The notes beneath the pieces were generated by a model. The model was not told the DNA's origin. It searched no databases and saw only the letters and a list, made by a program, of their open reading frames with translations. Shown here one piece after another: positions 1 through 11,169 of a stretch of DNA of 64,000 nt. Made by a program: the position numbers and the translations under genes. Where the stretch lies: assembly GCA_013396655.1 (NCBI GenBank), contig WBMV01001920.1, positions 198,536 through 262,535 on the forward strand, read 5' to 3'. Origin of the DNA: Campylorhamphus procurvoides. Taxonomy: Eukaryota; Chordata; Aves; Passeriformes; Dendrocolaptidae. The stretch's first letter is position 1, and each line of letters begins with the position of its first letter.

Positions 1-451
1 TTTTGGTATTTGTTTTTTTATCTACTTTGGGATGGGGGGTCAGTCGCGTTTCTAAAACACCCCCCACCCCCCTCGCCCTGTAAAAGGAACAACCAGCCAA
101 CCCAGCGAGCAAAGCCAGGACCCTGCTGCATTGCACTGGATTTTTGCTTTTTTTCTTTAACTATTTTTTCCCTTCAGTTGTTTATTTTTAAATAATTCTT
201 TTACAAACAGCCACACTCGGCTCAGGGTCTCCAACGGAATTTACTCTTGGAGGAGGAAGCTTTTTCCTCAAAGACTGTCCCCCATCAGTTCCCCATATTC
301 CTTTTTGAGGTTATTTTTTCCTTTTTTTTTTTTCAAATTTATTTTTTTTGCCAGGATTCTCCAGACAAAAATAAACCCCGGAGATGATTTTGATGATTTC
401 TTCTTCTTTTTCTTATTTTTTTTTCCATCCGTTTTCTCTTTTCCTTTCCAG
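1..451 (+). other. T-rich intron-like or 3'UTR-like tract ending in a strong splice acceptor
   Basis: The + strand is strongly T-rich, with many runs of six or more T, and ends in a long pyrimidine tract followed by CAG: AG at 450-451 after about 20 nearly unbroken pyrimidines. This is the form of a good vertebrate 3' splice site, so the segment may be the end of an intron whose next exon starts at 452. An AATAAA at 370-375 suggests the alternative of a 3' untranslated region. The short frames in it resemble no protein. The gene, if any, would lie mostly left of the window. Confidence 0.3.
370..375 (+). terminator. possible polyadenylation signal AATAAA
   Basis: A canonical AATAAA hexamer is followed within 20-45 bases by a T-rich stretch (about 389-424), the usual arrangement of a cleavage site with a downstream U-rich element. 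Such hexamers are common in AT-rich DNA, so this alone does not prove a transcript end. It matters only because the region just to the right is CpG-rich and gene-like. Confidence 0.2.
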
Positions 452-829
452 GACTCTGGAGTGGTGGGTTAAGTCTGTGTAGCTGTTGTTGTTATTGTTG
501 CAAAATAACCTGTAAGTCTATAAATGTTCTGCTTGTACGGAAATGTCTGACTGTGCTGGGGATGCAAAATCGCTTTGGCTTTTCCGAAAAGGGGTTTTAT
601 TTCTGCACTTTTTGCCTGTTGCTGGGCAAAGGCCTTTGCTGGGAGGTGGAGGGGGGGAAATAATGCAAGACCTTGGCAATCCATATTTCGAGTGGGTTTT
701 GCAGGGGTTGCAGAGAGAGGGGACCTGTCACCCCAACATTCCGCTCTACTGTATGGAAATGTATTGCCTTGTATGTAAATCTGTGGAGATTTCTGCCTCT
801 TGTCTCCCAGCCTTGTGTATTTATTTCGA

Positions 830-1720
830 GTTGGCCTGCTGCGAGGGTATGGTTTGGGGGTGGTTCAGATCGCTCACTGTTCTTTCCTGGTCGGGTTTTT
901 GGGCTGCGAGGGGCCGGTCGGGGTTGCGGGGAGCAGGGGAGGGCACTCTCTGGGCTGCCATGGCATTCCCGGGCCCTGGCGATTAATAGAAATTTGTTTA
1001 CGAGAACAACCACCGCAGGTCACGGTGCCCTCGGTCCACTCGTGCAATTGCTCCGAGCTACTGATTCCACCACTGACGAGCCCACGGAGCGGCCACCGTG
1101 GACACAGAGTCCCCGGGTGCTGCCTTTATTTTGATTTCCCAGCTGAGCTCTTGAACCGAAACGCTTTAAAGCAAGGGGAGGGGGGGGGTGGTGGATAAAT
1201 TAGGAAGAAAGCCCTTCTGCTAATACGAGTCGTCATTAAAAATAGCCCGATGGCAACACAGGGATGGTACTCCCGAGACACTTGCGGTGGTACAGATATG
1301 CTGGAGAGACGGCTTTCCTGTAGTTAAAACGCACTGTGTAATTCCCAGGGAGTGAGCGCAGCTGGAACCGAGTGACTTGTGCGACTCCGATCCCGGCCCC
1401 GGGCATGGAGGGGGCTCCCGGGTCTGCAAGTGGCCAAAGGAGGGACAAACCCAAGAATAGCAACTCTGCTCCGGGATTTTCGTTTATTTTCTTCTTTTTT
1501 TTTTCTTTTTCCCAGCAATGAAACTCAAAGGCAGGGGGCTGCGGGGGGAGGCAGAGCTGTTCTGTTTGCCATTGCTCTGCAGCGTGTGACGCTTTCGCTT
1601 TACCCGGAGCCCGTCGGGCCCGGAGCCCGCGGGACGCTCCGGAGCAGCGAGCGCGCTGCCGCTTGGGGGATTTTTGCTGGAGACCCGAGGTCGAGCACGG
1701 CTTCCGTTCAAGTAGCACTT
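830..1720. promoter_or_regulatory. CpG island
   Basis: Counting by eye gives roughly 55-60 CpG dinucleotides in about 890 bp, in GC-rich sequence; the rest of the window is clearly CpG-depleted. The densest core is about 1580-1710, with around 19 CpGs. Islands like this mark vertebrate promoters and also cover whole developmental genes, including their 3' ends. No TATA box, convincing start codon context or recognisable coding frame was found, so orientation is unknown. The dense core could be a promoter for a transcript on either strand, or the island may belong to a gene to the left. Confidence 0.65.
1485..1515 (+). other. second strong splice-acceptor-like tract
   Basis: Some 25 nearly pure pyrimidines run into CCCAG, with AG at 1514-1515, inside the CpG island. 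The sequence after it carries an ATG at 1518, but that frame closes after about two dozen codons and no strong donor was seen within a few hundred bases. It may be a terminal-exon acceptor or a chance pyrimidine tract. Confidence 0.2.
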
Positions 1721-1749
1721 TTAGGGGGGAGATTTCTCACTCTGCCTGG

Positions 1750-3825
1750 TCACAGCCAAGCTGGGCTTGCATCAGAGTTTCCATTCTAACTCCCCTTTGC
1801 TACAGGGACAGAGAGCAACCAGCAGCATCTCCTTCAGGCTGGGAGCTGGGCAGCCTGGGCGCCTTTGCTGAGTTTTTGGCCTTTCTCGTCCAGGTTCATA
1901 CCTTCTCCTGCTCCCTTTCAGTCACTCAGGGCTTGGCTGCAGCTACCTAGGGGCTTCTGTCACCTGCCTCCACTTCCCATTGCTTCCTGCGGTACCCAAA
2001 AGCAGCAGTGGTCCCTGTGGTGTCTTGCTGGCGATATCAGGGTGCTGGAAATGGGGTCATCTCTCTGGGACCCCTCTCCCCTCATCGCCCAGGGAGACTA
2101 CTGCCAAGTGAGGCCTTGTCATCCTCTTCTCCTGCCTGTCCCATCTTGGTCCCAGCTCTGAGGATCTGCAATGCAGCCCGTGGCAGTGGTGGTGGCTGCC
2201 AGGGTGGCAATGTCCTGACAACAGGCTGCCTCCACTAGCAGACAGCAAGTGGCTTCATTATGGGGGGGAAGGTGACCCCATGGTGAAGAGGGTCGCTGGA
2301 GGGAGTGTGGGAAGCCACCAGCAGTGCTCATCTCATGTTGGCTCTGGGATGTTCCTCACAGTTCTGGGGCTCACGGTGGCTCCTGCACACCCATGAGGTG
2401 CCTGTGTGGCATGTGGAGGAGCAGCAGCTCAGCCCTAACTTTGGGGTGCAGTGGCAGCCCCGCTGCGGGGGCCAGCCCCATGCACCCCTCTCTCAAAAAT
2501 ACCCTCCACCACTGCAGAGAGCTCCTCACCCAGGCAAGGGTTTGAACCCTTGTGTGCCACCCTGCAAAGCAGTGGCGATGCATGAACGGGGGCAACACTG
2601 CTGGGAAATGGTCCCCTTGGAGTTGGCAGGGGTATTTCTGGTCACACTGGAGTGGCTCCAAGGAGCAGGAGTGGAGGCAGGAGCAGTGCTGGCCATCGCC
2701 ACAGGTGCCTTGCACCCCCTGCACTGTGGGCTGTCCCTCTCCAGGGGGGAGCTCCCCCTGGCAAAGGTCCTGGGGTGAAAAGCTGCCCTTCTGCCTGTGT
2801 GCTGGCATGTCGGGCATGAAACGGTGTGAAATTATTCAGCTGTCCCAGAGAACTGCAGTTGAATGTTGAAGGCCCTCGAAGCTGAAGGTGCTGCTTGGCA
2901 GCGAGGGGAGCTCCTGGGTTTGGGTCATTACCCCCTCTCCCGAGGAGACACAGAATGGGTTTTTAAGGTATATCGAAGCCACTGCATATTTTTCCCAGGT
3001 GAACTGCATGCCTAGAAAGAAGTGCCTCATCTTTTACAAAACACTGCTTTAATAAACAGTACCCCACTATAATTTTTTCTTTTGAAATTAACTCCTTCAG
3101 GCCATGAGGCTTTCCCATCCCTACACAACTGCCAGGACTTTTAAAGGAAAAAAATGTGTCTGGGAGAGAAAAGTTTAGCTTGACAGAAGAGAGCCTGTAA
3201 ACCTCTCCCCTTCTCCGTGGCCCTCAAGGATGGGTTTTGGGAATAGCCTGCCCATTTCAGAGCTGGGTGCTACCGCATGAGTGTTACTTAAAAGGAGTTT
3301 TGTGCATATTAATGTGTGTGCAGCGAGGCCAGGCTGCGCACAGCGCGGGGACAGCTGATTCCCTGCCTGAATTCAACTATCTTGTTTTCTAATCTAACCT
3401 ACTTTTTTGCTTTTGCCTTTTTTTTTTTTTTTGTCAGAGGCCAGTGCTTTGCAGGAACCTGTTCTCAGTGCAATCTCAGAGCTTTTTGTGGGTGTCTGAT
3501 TTCTGTAACACATTTTGGTTTCCAGTATGAATGTAATGTACAGAGAACATCATGACACTGCTCTAGGTGTATGTGATCTTATCTACCTGACATTTAGGGT
3601 TTTTTTAACCGTCCAATTCACCTATTTGCATAAAAATCACATGATTTTACTTTTTTTCCTCCTTTTTTTTTCATGCATCATCATAACAAACTACTCAGGT
3701 TTACCAGCCTGTTTTCTGCCTATCAGCATGAACACAGAGCCCATCTGTTTCCCCTTCATTTCTCCCCGATGGAGGTTGGAGATGTTAAAGGTGGCACTTG
3801 GAGGGGACCTGTGATCCCAGATAGC
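1750..3825. other. unique GC-moderate sequence, no gene recognised
   Basis: CpG-poor but fairly GC-rich unique DNA with several mid-length chance frames on both strands (1865-2161, 2305-2778, 2371-2817 minus), none resembling a known protein. It holds a small inverted repeat at 2535-2552 (8-bp arms), a run of 15 T at 3418-3432 and an exact POU octamer ATTTGCAT at 3624-3631. Confidence 0.5.
3418..3432. repeat. poly(T) run
   Basis: Fifteen consecutive T followed by GTCAG. A simple homopolymer; it could be the remnant of a retroposed poly(A) tail on the opposite strand, but no recognisable element body lies beside it. Confidence 0.8.
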
Positions 3826-3829
3826 CACT

Positions 3830-4115
3830 GAAATCCTTAATAAGCAGTACAGTTTAACTTCCAAGAAAACAAAGCAGCTGAGCATGCATGCCATCCGGTT
3901 CTTGTTAATTTAAATAGACGAGAATTCTTTTTATTGATAAGGAAACTCCCCCGGAACCCCCTGAATCCCAGCAGGCTCCCCCTGCCACAGCCGTCCTCAT
4001 TACAAAACAGGGCCGCAATTAAAATAAACTCCAAGAGCTAAACAAACTGCTGCCTCTCGCTGGTCATGTGTTAGCTTTAGTCTTTAATGCAGAACAAAAT
4101 ATTTTCCTGGGTATC
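3830..4115. promoter_or_regulatory. candidate conserved non-coding element
   Basis: AT-rich blocks with TTAATTTAAAT-type homeodomain cores near 3905 and GCAATTAAAATAA near 4015 alternate with a GC-rich strip that keeps several CpGs. An E-box CAGCTG lies at 3875-3880, a 10-bp perfect palindrome GCATGCATGC at 3882-3891 and a GATAA core near 3936. The motif density and the isolated CpGs differ from the flanks. It has no open frame of note. An enhancer role is inferred from texture only. Confidence 0.35.
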
Positions 4116-4119
4116 GGAA

Positions 4120-5630
4120 GAGGCATGGGATCCAGCGGGGAGAGGAAGAGGGAGCAGCAGCTGGGTGTATGGGAATGGCAGGGAGTGGGGTGCTATGATG
4201 CTCATCGGGGCTCCTTTCTCTTGCTTTTTTTCCTTTGTTTTTCTTGTTTTAATTTGAGGGTTTGTGATCTGACTCGGTCTTTACTGCAAGAGAAAGGGCT
4301 GGAAGTGGAAAAACTTAAATGTCGTGGTAAAGCCTGGCTGTCCCAGCACGCCCTGGGCACACCTGACCGTACCTTTCCCCTGCCCAGCCTACCTCCCACT
4401 CAGCCCACCAGCCACTTGCTCACCCACAAGCCCCCAGCCCAATTTGTGCTACTCCCATCACATCTCATGCAGAGGCTTTAGATGGCCGGAGATGCCACTT
4501 GGCATCTGCCAGCATCTGGAGCTGGACTGGTATTGGGAGAGGGAGGTCAGGGTGTCCTGGAGGAGAGGACCAGAGAGATGGCTGTAGGAAGAGACAGCCA
4601 AAGGCTGTAGCAGGATTTGCGGCTGGCCCACAGTGCCTCCGTGCCACGACACGGCTCCTTGCAATGCCTGAGAGCACATTGTCACCTCGTGCCATGTGCA
4701 GATACCCTGTCTGGGATAACAAATTGCACTCGGACCAATACCCCACAAGAAGAACTCCTTCCATGATGGAGGGGTGTGCATCCACGCTGTGTGCAGGTCA
4801 ACCCCCAGGATAATATTCCTGCAAAATTGCCCAAATAACTGGCATATCTGTTTGGCGGTTACTGCCAGGAGACAGTGCAGACTTGCCTGTCAGAAATGAC
4901 TTTCCTCCCACATAGGAGCAAGATATCTGCCTGTCTGCCTGATCTCCCAAACACTGGCTGTGCATAAACATCAGTTACCAGGAGGTGCGTAAGGATTGTC
5001 CCCATCCTACTGAGCACCAACAGACAGCCTCGTGTCAGTTCTGCCCCATTTTTGATTTAAAAGGGAAACTTCATCCAGAAGTTTTCCAGTTGCAGATAGT
5101 GACCTCCCACCTCTCCTTGATCCCAATCAATTTTTAACCAGTTATGGACCAAAGCCCATCTGTGCCTTGGTTGAGCTGTTCTGGGTAAGAAGCCTCCTGG
5201 CAGGGCATGTGGTAGGGGTACCTTCACCCAGTCAGCATCCCCAGCTCATTCCCTTGCTTGTCCCCTAATCATGTTGTCCTGGTACCCACCAAACTATGAA
5301 GCGTGTGACCTGTGGAAGCTGAAAATCCCTGGCCTGTGGCTGAGCAGCACCACTGACCTCCTTCCTTTTCAGCAGATCTGTCAGCTTTCAGCTGTCAAGA
5401 TTAAAAAAAACCTCACTAACCCATACAGATACTTTTCTGATAAGGAGTTATGCTGAGGTAGTTCAAACCTAATGTGTAAGCTGCTTTGATGGGGAAAAAT
5501 AATAAAAGGAATAAAAGGCAGTGCTTGCTTTGGATGGTTTATAGTATTATTTATTACTCTTATGCCTCAGAGAATCTTGCAGATCCCTGATATTAAAAAG
5601 CAGCAGAGAGCCTAGGAAGAAGGATGATGC
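4120..5630. other. unremarkable unique sequence
   Basis: No repeats or exon-like blocks recognised. Frames of about 100 codons at 4458-4813 overlap on both strands and look like shadows of GC-rich sequence. Short AATAAA-like strings near 5500-5515 have no associated transcript evidence. Confidence 0.4.
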
Positions 5631-5639
5631 CTCAAACTT

Positions 5640-6660
5640 TTACGGGCACAAGCACATTATAATTAAAAGAGGGATTTGCATTGATCCTGATAATTTTCGA
5701 ATAGGCCTCTAAAGTTCAGGCTAAACTTGCCTGGGTTTTTTTCTGTTGTTTTTTAATAACTCCCTGGACGTCTCAGCCAGTAGAGTGCTATGTGAATTTC
5801 AATTTCTCTCTTCAAATAAAACATCGAAATAATTTTTATACTCTTTGAAATGATCTGTGCAATTTTGTTCATGGAAACTCTTTGATTTAGACTTAAAGGA
5901 TTTAGTGACTGGATAGGAGGCTATCTGGAAGTAATGGTGAAAATGGTAATTATTTGTTTTACTGCCTTCTGAACTTCTTTTATTTCTCTGTACTATCTCT
6001 AAAAGCTTGTCTGGCAATAACAAGCTGTCTCTGAAAAGAATTCAATTAAATGTATTGCCAACAGAATATTTTATAATTTTTTATACCAGTAGTTAGAGTG
6101 TTAAATAATATATTAGTAGATTTATAGACTACATTTAGGTACAACTATGAATAGCTACAGTAAAAACTCAGAATATTCATGTGAAAAGGGAGGGGGGGAA
6201 GTTTGGGTTATGGTTTTTAAGATTTTGTTTTTCCTCGTCCTTCTTATTTGAGTTTCAGTTTTAGGACTTAAAAAGAACTAAATTTTCACATCTTTGCTAT
6301 TCTCAAATGACAAGAATAAGTTAGCTATTTTTTGAGACAAAAATTCCCATGAGATTTCTCCTTGTTTTAAATAATTAAATATTAAAGGAGTAAAAAAGAA
6401 GCAGGCAGATCCTACGATATGGACATGAATCGAAAGGGATATTTATTTGCATAGGTACATGGCAAATAGGAAAGGATCGATCCTGAAGCTGTATGAAATT
6501 GCCAGTTACTCCATTACAGTGTTGCAAATAGATTATTACCCATAAGAATGTAACTTTTAATGTCCTAAAAATAATTTAACGCTAGGATTATTTTTATTTA
6601 ATCTGGTAAATGACAAATACATTTTTGATTCCTATAAAGCAGAAATGAAACGTCTCCCAA
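5640..6660. promoter_or_regulatory. large AT-rich candidate enhancer cluster
   Basis: About 1 kb of AT-rich, low-repeat sequence, the longest block of this kind in the left third. It holds two exact octamers ATTTGCAT (5674-5681 and 6445-6452), many TAAT/ATTA homeodomain cores, and a perfect 10-bp palindrome GGATCGATCC at 6474-6483 that contains a preserved CpG. Scattered isolated CpGs survive in the AT-rich context (near 5699, 5825, 6431, 6478, 6580). POU and homeodomain sites together are typical of neural or limb developmental enhancers; that reading is inference. Confidence 0.4.
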
Positions 6661-6681
6661 GACCTGGGAATTAAACCCAAC

Positions 6682-6774
6682 TGCTTCTCCCCCTCCCCTC
6701 CTATTTTTTTATTGACATTTCTTTCCTTTTTGTTTTTCTCTTCTTTTCTACTTCTTTTCTTTTTTCTTTCCAAA
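6682..6774. repeat. pyrimidine-rich low-complexity tract
   Basis: Nearly continuous C/T sequence on the + strand with T-rich stretches, separating two AT-rich candidate elements. On the minus strand it encodes a lysine/glutamate-rich chance frame, which is a by-product of the purine run and not a gene. Confidence 0.75.
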
Positions 6775-6929
6775 GTCTCCTCGGCTCTTCTGAATATTGC
6801 AATTCATTTCTCCTTCCTTCTTCCTCAAGAAAAACATTTTTCATCAGAAAACATGATACGTTTTTCCTTTCGAGACTCCCTGCAAATTGCCTCTCTCCCT
6901 CCAAACAAGTTTTGAGGATCAACAAGTTA

Positions 6930-7300
6930 ACCTTCAGAAAGATTACAAAGGTACAAGTGGGCTGCTTAAGAGGTGAATCATTAAACATAAGGTGAAGTAG
7001 ACGACTACAGAAGGTTTCAATTAACGTGACAGTCGAGGCAGCCTGTGCCTACCCGGGAAGGTTTGCTTTTATCGTCAGAGCCGTGCTGGGAGCTGTGTCC
7101 ATCCCAGGCAGGGAGGGTTGGTTCCCACTGGCTTCATTCTGCATTCCCAGGGCTGCTGCTGCGACAGTCCTCACTCCTGCAAACAACTCCACCGGTTTCA
7201 GCAAGATAAATTCAACCGTGACAGCATTAAATATGGGAAAGGAGCCAAATCTCCTTTATGTCCCATCCAGACTGAGATCAAGGAGCCCGCCTCAGACCTG
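6930..7300. promoter_or_regulatory. candidate conserved non-coding element
   Basis: A mixed block with AAGATTACAAAGG near 6939, TCATTAAAC near 6978 and CAATTAACG near 7020, followed by a moderately GC-rich part with several surviving CpGs (7027-7085) and a second AT-rich part around 7190-7260. The overlapping 86- and 102-codon frames lack any family signature. Confidence 0.28.
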
Positions 7301-7304
7301 CCTT

Positions 7305-8550
7305 CACCCAATGCTCCTCATTACTCTGGTCTGAGGAAGAGCAGGATCAGGCCCACAGCCTTCCCCATTACTTTCTAAAATCCTGCTCACTCCTACTATT
7401 TTTTTAAAGTGGCTTTGTTTTTATATTACAGCATATTTAATACGCAGCCTCAGGGTGGAGGGAGAAATGCGAGATCCTTGCTGAGTGGTGAAAATCCTGT
7501 CCCGGTGCTGCCTTGTCCCCACATACCCATGTCTGCTCAGCATGGGGCATGTCTAGCCCTCCTGCCAAATTTCCCATGGGTGCCTAGGGACTCTTTGCAC
7601 TGATGCAGAGCCTATATATATGCACAGAGAATACTGCATGGATGACCAGTCCACAGGCAACTGCCCTGCACGAAGGTCCCGCTTACTTTAAAGGAGTGTG
7701 TGCAATCTTGGGCTTTTTTTTCCTGACTTTGTGGAGTACAGGCAGAACGGTGGTGAGGCACAAGGTAGAAAGGGGTCAGACTAGATATTCCCCTGCCATA
7801 GAGCAATGTTGTGACATTTTTTGGCACTTCCCTGATTTAAATTTTAAGTGTTTCTGGGTTTTATATTTTGCTCTGGCACATTTCCATGTTCCAGTCCCGA
7901 GTGTAGATGAGATCCTCTCCACAAGGATGCTCCAGCGATTGGGTTAATTCCTCTCTGCTAATTCCTTACATAATCATGTGGGGTCAGATCCTCAAAAGTA
8001 TTTGTGTGCCTGCCTCCCTTGGAAATCAGAGAGTTTAATTGTCTGCTAAAATTATTGTGTTTTGTTTTGAAAGCAGAGCAGGAAATAACAAACTTGGGTT
8101 TTATGAGATTTGTTTGCTTCTCTGTGGTCACAGAGCATTTCATCTACCTTTGCAAATAAATTTCCAGTTAAATAGTGTAGTGCCCAGATTACAGATGGAT
8201 TTTTAGACAGTGACCAGTGGAAACTTGGGTGCCAACATAGGTTAGGGAAGCTGGGTCTTGGCCTCTTGGTGCTTCTGGTCCCAGCTGGAAAAATTCATGT
8301 AGGACAATGGCGCAGTCTTGAAAATATGCTGGAGGGAAGAATCCATTAAAGCTTGTGAGATGCTTAGATAGGAGGATAATAGAGATCACGTCAGTGAGAG
8401 ATGCCATCTATTACAGATAACGATTGCACAGCTGACTGCATCTCCCCCTCTGGAAATGGCTCCTTTCTTAGTTTCATTTTTGGCTATATGACCCAAAAGA
8501 ATTCTTCTCACTCTTTGGCATTTGTCCCCTTCAGATATTTCATGCAATAC
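7305..8550. other. unremarkable unique sequence
   Basis: Ordinary unique DNA with short chance frames only. A patch around 8020-8160 is AT-rich and may be weakly constrained, but it has no distinctive motif cluster. No repeats recognised. Confidence 0.4.
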
Positions 8551-8559
8551 GGAAGAAGG

Positions 8560-8710
8560 AGGATTCAAAACACCATGACATTGAAGTTTATTGCCGATTC
8601 TGCTCACGTCGGTTAAAATCAGTCACTAAAACCTCAGCCTGCAGGACCCTGCGCTCTGTATTTTTCTTGTCTAGGTAATCGCGATGGCAGCAGGGGGAGG
8701 TAAGTAGAAG
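8560..8710 (+). other. candidate element containing a splice-bounded 25-nt microexon-like segment
   Basis: A pyrimidine tract with AG at 8673-8674 is followed 25 bases later by a near-ideal donor GAG|GTAAGT (GT at 8700-8701). The enclosed segment (8675-8699) contains a CpG-bearing TCGCGA and has no stop in the frame that starts at its first base. Several isolated CpGs in the 100 bases upstream also suggest constraint. It could be a microexon, part of a regulatory element, or chance. Confidence 0.2.
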
Positions 8711-8789
8711 AAAAAAGGACTGATTTTATTAGGTGTTAGAAGAGCTTATTAGAAAACAGGAAAAAAAAAGCAATAAAATTATGAAGACA

Positions 8790-9110
8790 GGAATTAAAAC
8801 AAGTGATGAAATCCAGTCCCTGCTGACTGCAAGGGGACACCTCTCACGCACCCTTTCTTGGTCTGGAAGATGCCCAGGCATTGATAAACATTTTACGAGA
8901 ATTCGACTCCACAGCAGCAAGCGGCGGCGAATACCAGGAGAAAATACACTCGTGTGCCAGGATCAGCCCAGCAGCTTCAGAGGCAGCGTTTAACCTGCTG
9001 CCTTGCAGCCTCTGGGCCCTGTTTGGGTTTGTTGTCAGCCAGCAATTTGGATCTGCAGTATACCTGGGTTATATTTAGGCCAATTAAATTAATTGCTGGA
9101 ACAGACAACT
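8790..9110. promoter_or_regulatory. candidate conserved non-coding element with paired homeodomain site
   Basis: The block keeps CpGs in short clusters (8847, 8896, 8904, 8921-8928, 8951) and ends in a near-palindromic homeodomain pair, CAATTA at 9081-9086 and TAATTG at 9090-9095, three bases apart. Paired cores with a 3-base spacer are the arrangement bound by dimers of paired-class homeodomains. It has no convincing coding frame. Confidence 0.38.
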
Positions 9111-9114
9111 CTTT

Positions 9115-10950
9115 TTAGACCTAAGGCACTTTTTGCCCCCCTTTTCAATACTGTAGGGCTGATGTAGTGATTTCGGGGCTTTGGTTTGGCAGTCAGAGCA
9201 TGTGTGTATTTTAAGTAAGAAACAGCAGCAGGGATGCATGCTGCTAGACAAATATTTGGTTAATTTTTTGTAATTATTAGTAATAACAATACTCTGCTCT
9301 CTCAAGCACCTTTCATCTCTGAGCATTTTTGAAACACTGGTAAAGCCAAGCAATGCAGCTCTGCTCTAGGGGCTGTAATTAGTTTTAGCTCCACGTTGTA
9401 GATGTGTAAAGTGAAGTAGAGGGAGGTGGGAGGGCTTGAAGGTGCAGCAGTTTTGGGGAGTGGTGCCCTGAGCAGCAGCCAGGAAGGGCTACCAGACGCA
9501 GAGCTCTGGCCACTGTCAGAGCCTTGGTTGACCTGTCCTGTGAGGCAAACTCATCATGCTGTGCTGATATTCGGGCCAGCTCCTGAGCCAGGAGCCTGAA
9601 CTTTCCCTCCTAGGAGGTTCAAATACACTCTGTCCAGGAGGATATGCCTTGACCCCCAGCCCATGTCATCTCCCCTCATTTTCAGAGGTGGTGGGACAAG
9701 ACACTTTCATGTGGTTTGCCTTCCCAGCCCTACTGGTGAGTGGAGTCCACATGCCCATGAGATGAGAAGGGTCCCTCAGTGAACAAGAACAGGAGGGACC
9801 TGCTGGGCATTGGAGCCTGGTCCCTGCAGCTCTGGGTTACCACACTGTCTTTGGCCAGGCTGGCTTTTTGTCCCTGTCTGCCTGCCACAGGACCTCTTTC
9901 CCCACATGGTTAGGATGCTTCTTCCAGTCTCCACCCTATGTTTGTTCACAGACTATTGGTCCTCCACCATACTTGGGTCAGCTCTGTACCAGCTCTGCCC
10001 TGCTGCTCTGATATACTCCAGGTCTCTAGGACTTCTGTTTCCAGACTGTCTTTGTCTTGCTTTGAAATAGGTAGCATACTCAAGAATTTGGGATTATGCC
10101 TTAGGAAATTCAGCGTCTCATTCCAAAATTATTTAATAGGTCTCTACTCACTTCTGACTGACTGATCCTTGCTCCTATTTTTGGCCCTGGAGCAGAGGTA
10201 GCAGAATTCACCATGTGTCCTGCAACCTGGCCACCAACCTGGCAGCCTGCCCTACACGTTTATCACCAGCCCCTTCTCTAGTTAGTACACGGGGCTTTGG
10301 TTTCTGACCCTGGCTGGATACAGCTGTGGTGCCTGGAGAGGTTCCCATTCCACGCTGTGACTCATGGATGTGTGCAGAGGACACAATTCACTCAGGAGAG
10401 AACCCTCTGAGATTTCAGGACATGGATCAAGATTTACATGGGCTCTTCCAGTCTGCACCTTCCTTTAGTAGGGTCATGCCATATAAGCTAGGATCTAGGT
10501 CTAAGATTAAGATGGATAAATTCTAGATCTAATCTTGGGTAAAAACCCTGTCCAACAGACCAAAACAAAACAAGAAGAAAAACAAAAACAAAGAAAAAAA
10601 CCCCGTCATTTCTATTTTATTCTATTCTGTTCCATTTTGATCCACCACAAATATGTCTTCCCAGCAAGTTCCCTGGTTTAGGCCTTAAGTGCCAGCACAG
10701 AGATTCTGGCTGTAATGCTGAAATTAGTTGAGCCCTGCAGATCATCAGAGCTTCAACCCGACACAAGGATTCAATCACCTAAGTATATTTCAGCTCCCAA
10801 TTGACCTGGTACTTCTCTCTGTTATTATCCGTGCACAATCTCTCCTGCTGTGCCAAGATTCCTGTGTTCTTCATTTCTCTTCCGTCTCTGATGCCACAAA
10901 GTCAAGTGAATGTCTTCAAGGAAATCTCAGTAATAAAACCTATTTCCTCT
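9115..10950. other. unique sequence with an A-rich tract
   Basis: No gene or transposon recognised. An A-rich low-complexity tract with CAAAA units lies at 10560-10600. The 104- and 109-codon frames at 10728-11130 overlap each other in different frames and resemble nothing known. Confidence 0.4.
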
Positions 10951-10959
10951 TCCCAGCTG

Positions 10960-11165
10960 CAGAGAAAAAGCAGAGTAATAGTTTCTTTATCCATCAGGGA
11001 CCGGTTAATGCCTCGCTCCTCATCATCACCAAATGCAACTAATAAAGGAGTAAAGGAGATTTGGCAGTTTAATGCAGCAGCTAATTTTGTGCCTGCTGCC
11101 CTGCCAGAAAGTATTTTCACTTTTGGGTGATGCCAGAACAGCAGAGCTGATTAATTAGCCTTCTC
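10960..11165. promoter_or_regulatory. candidate conserved non-coding element with PBX-HOX-like site
   Basis: The sequence is rich in TAAT cores, with AGCTAATTTTG near 11080 and TGATTAATTAG starting at 11148. TGATTAAT (11148-11155) matches the bipartite PBX-HOX consensus. Unlike the neighbouring sequence, the block has no low-complexity runs. Confidence 0.35.
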
Positions 11166-11169
11166 TTGA

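Noticed and set aside
6701..6988. Lysine/glutamate-rich minus-strand frame
   Set aside because: It is the translation of a pyrimidine-rich low-complexity tract on the + strand, not a gene.
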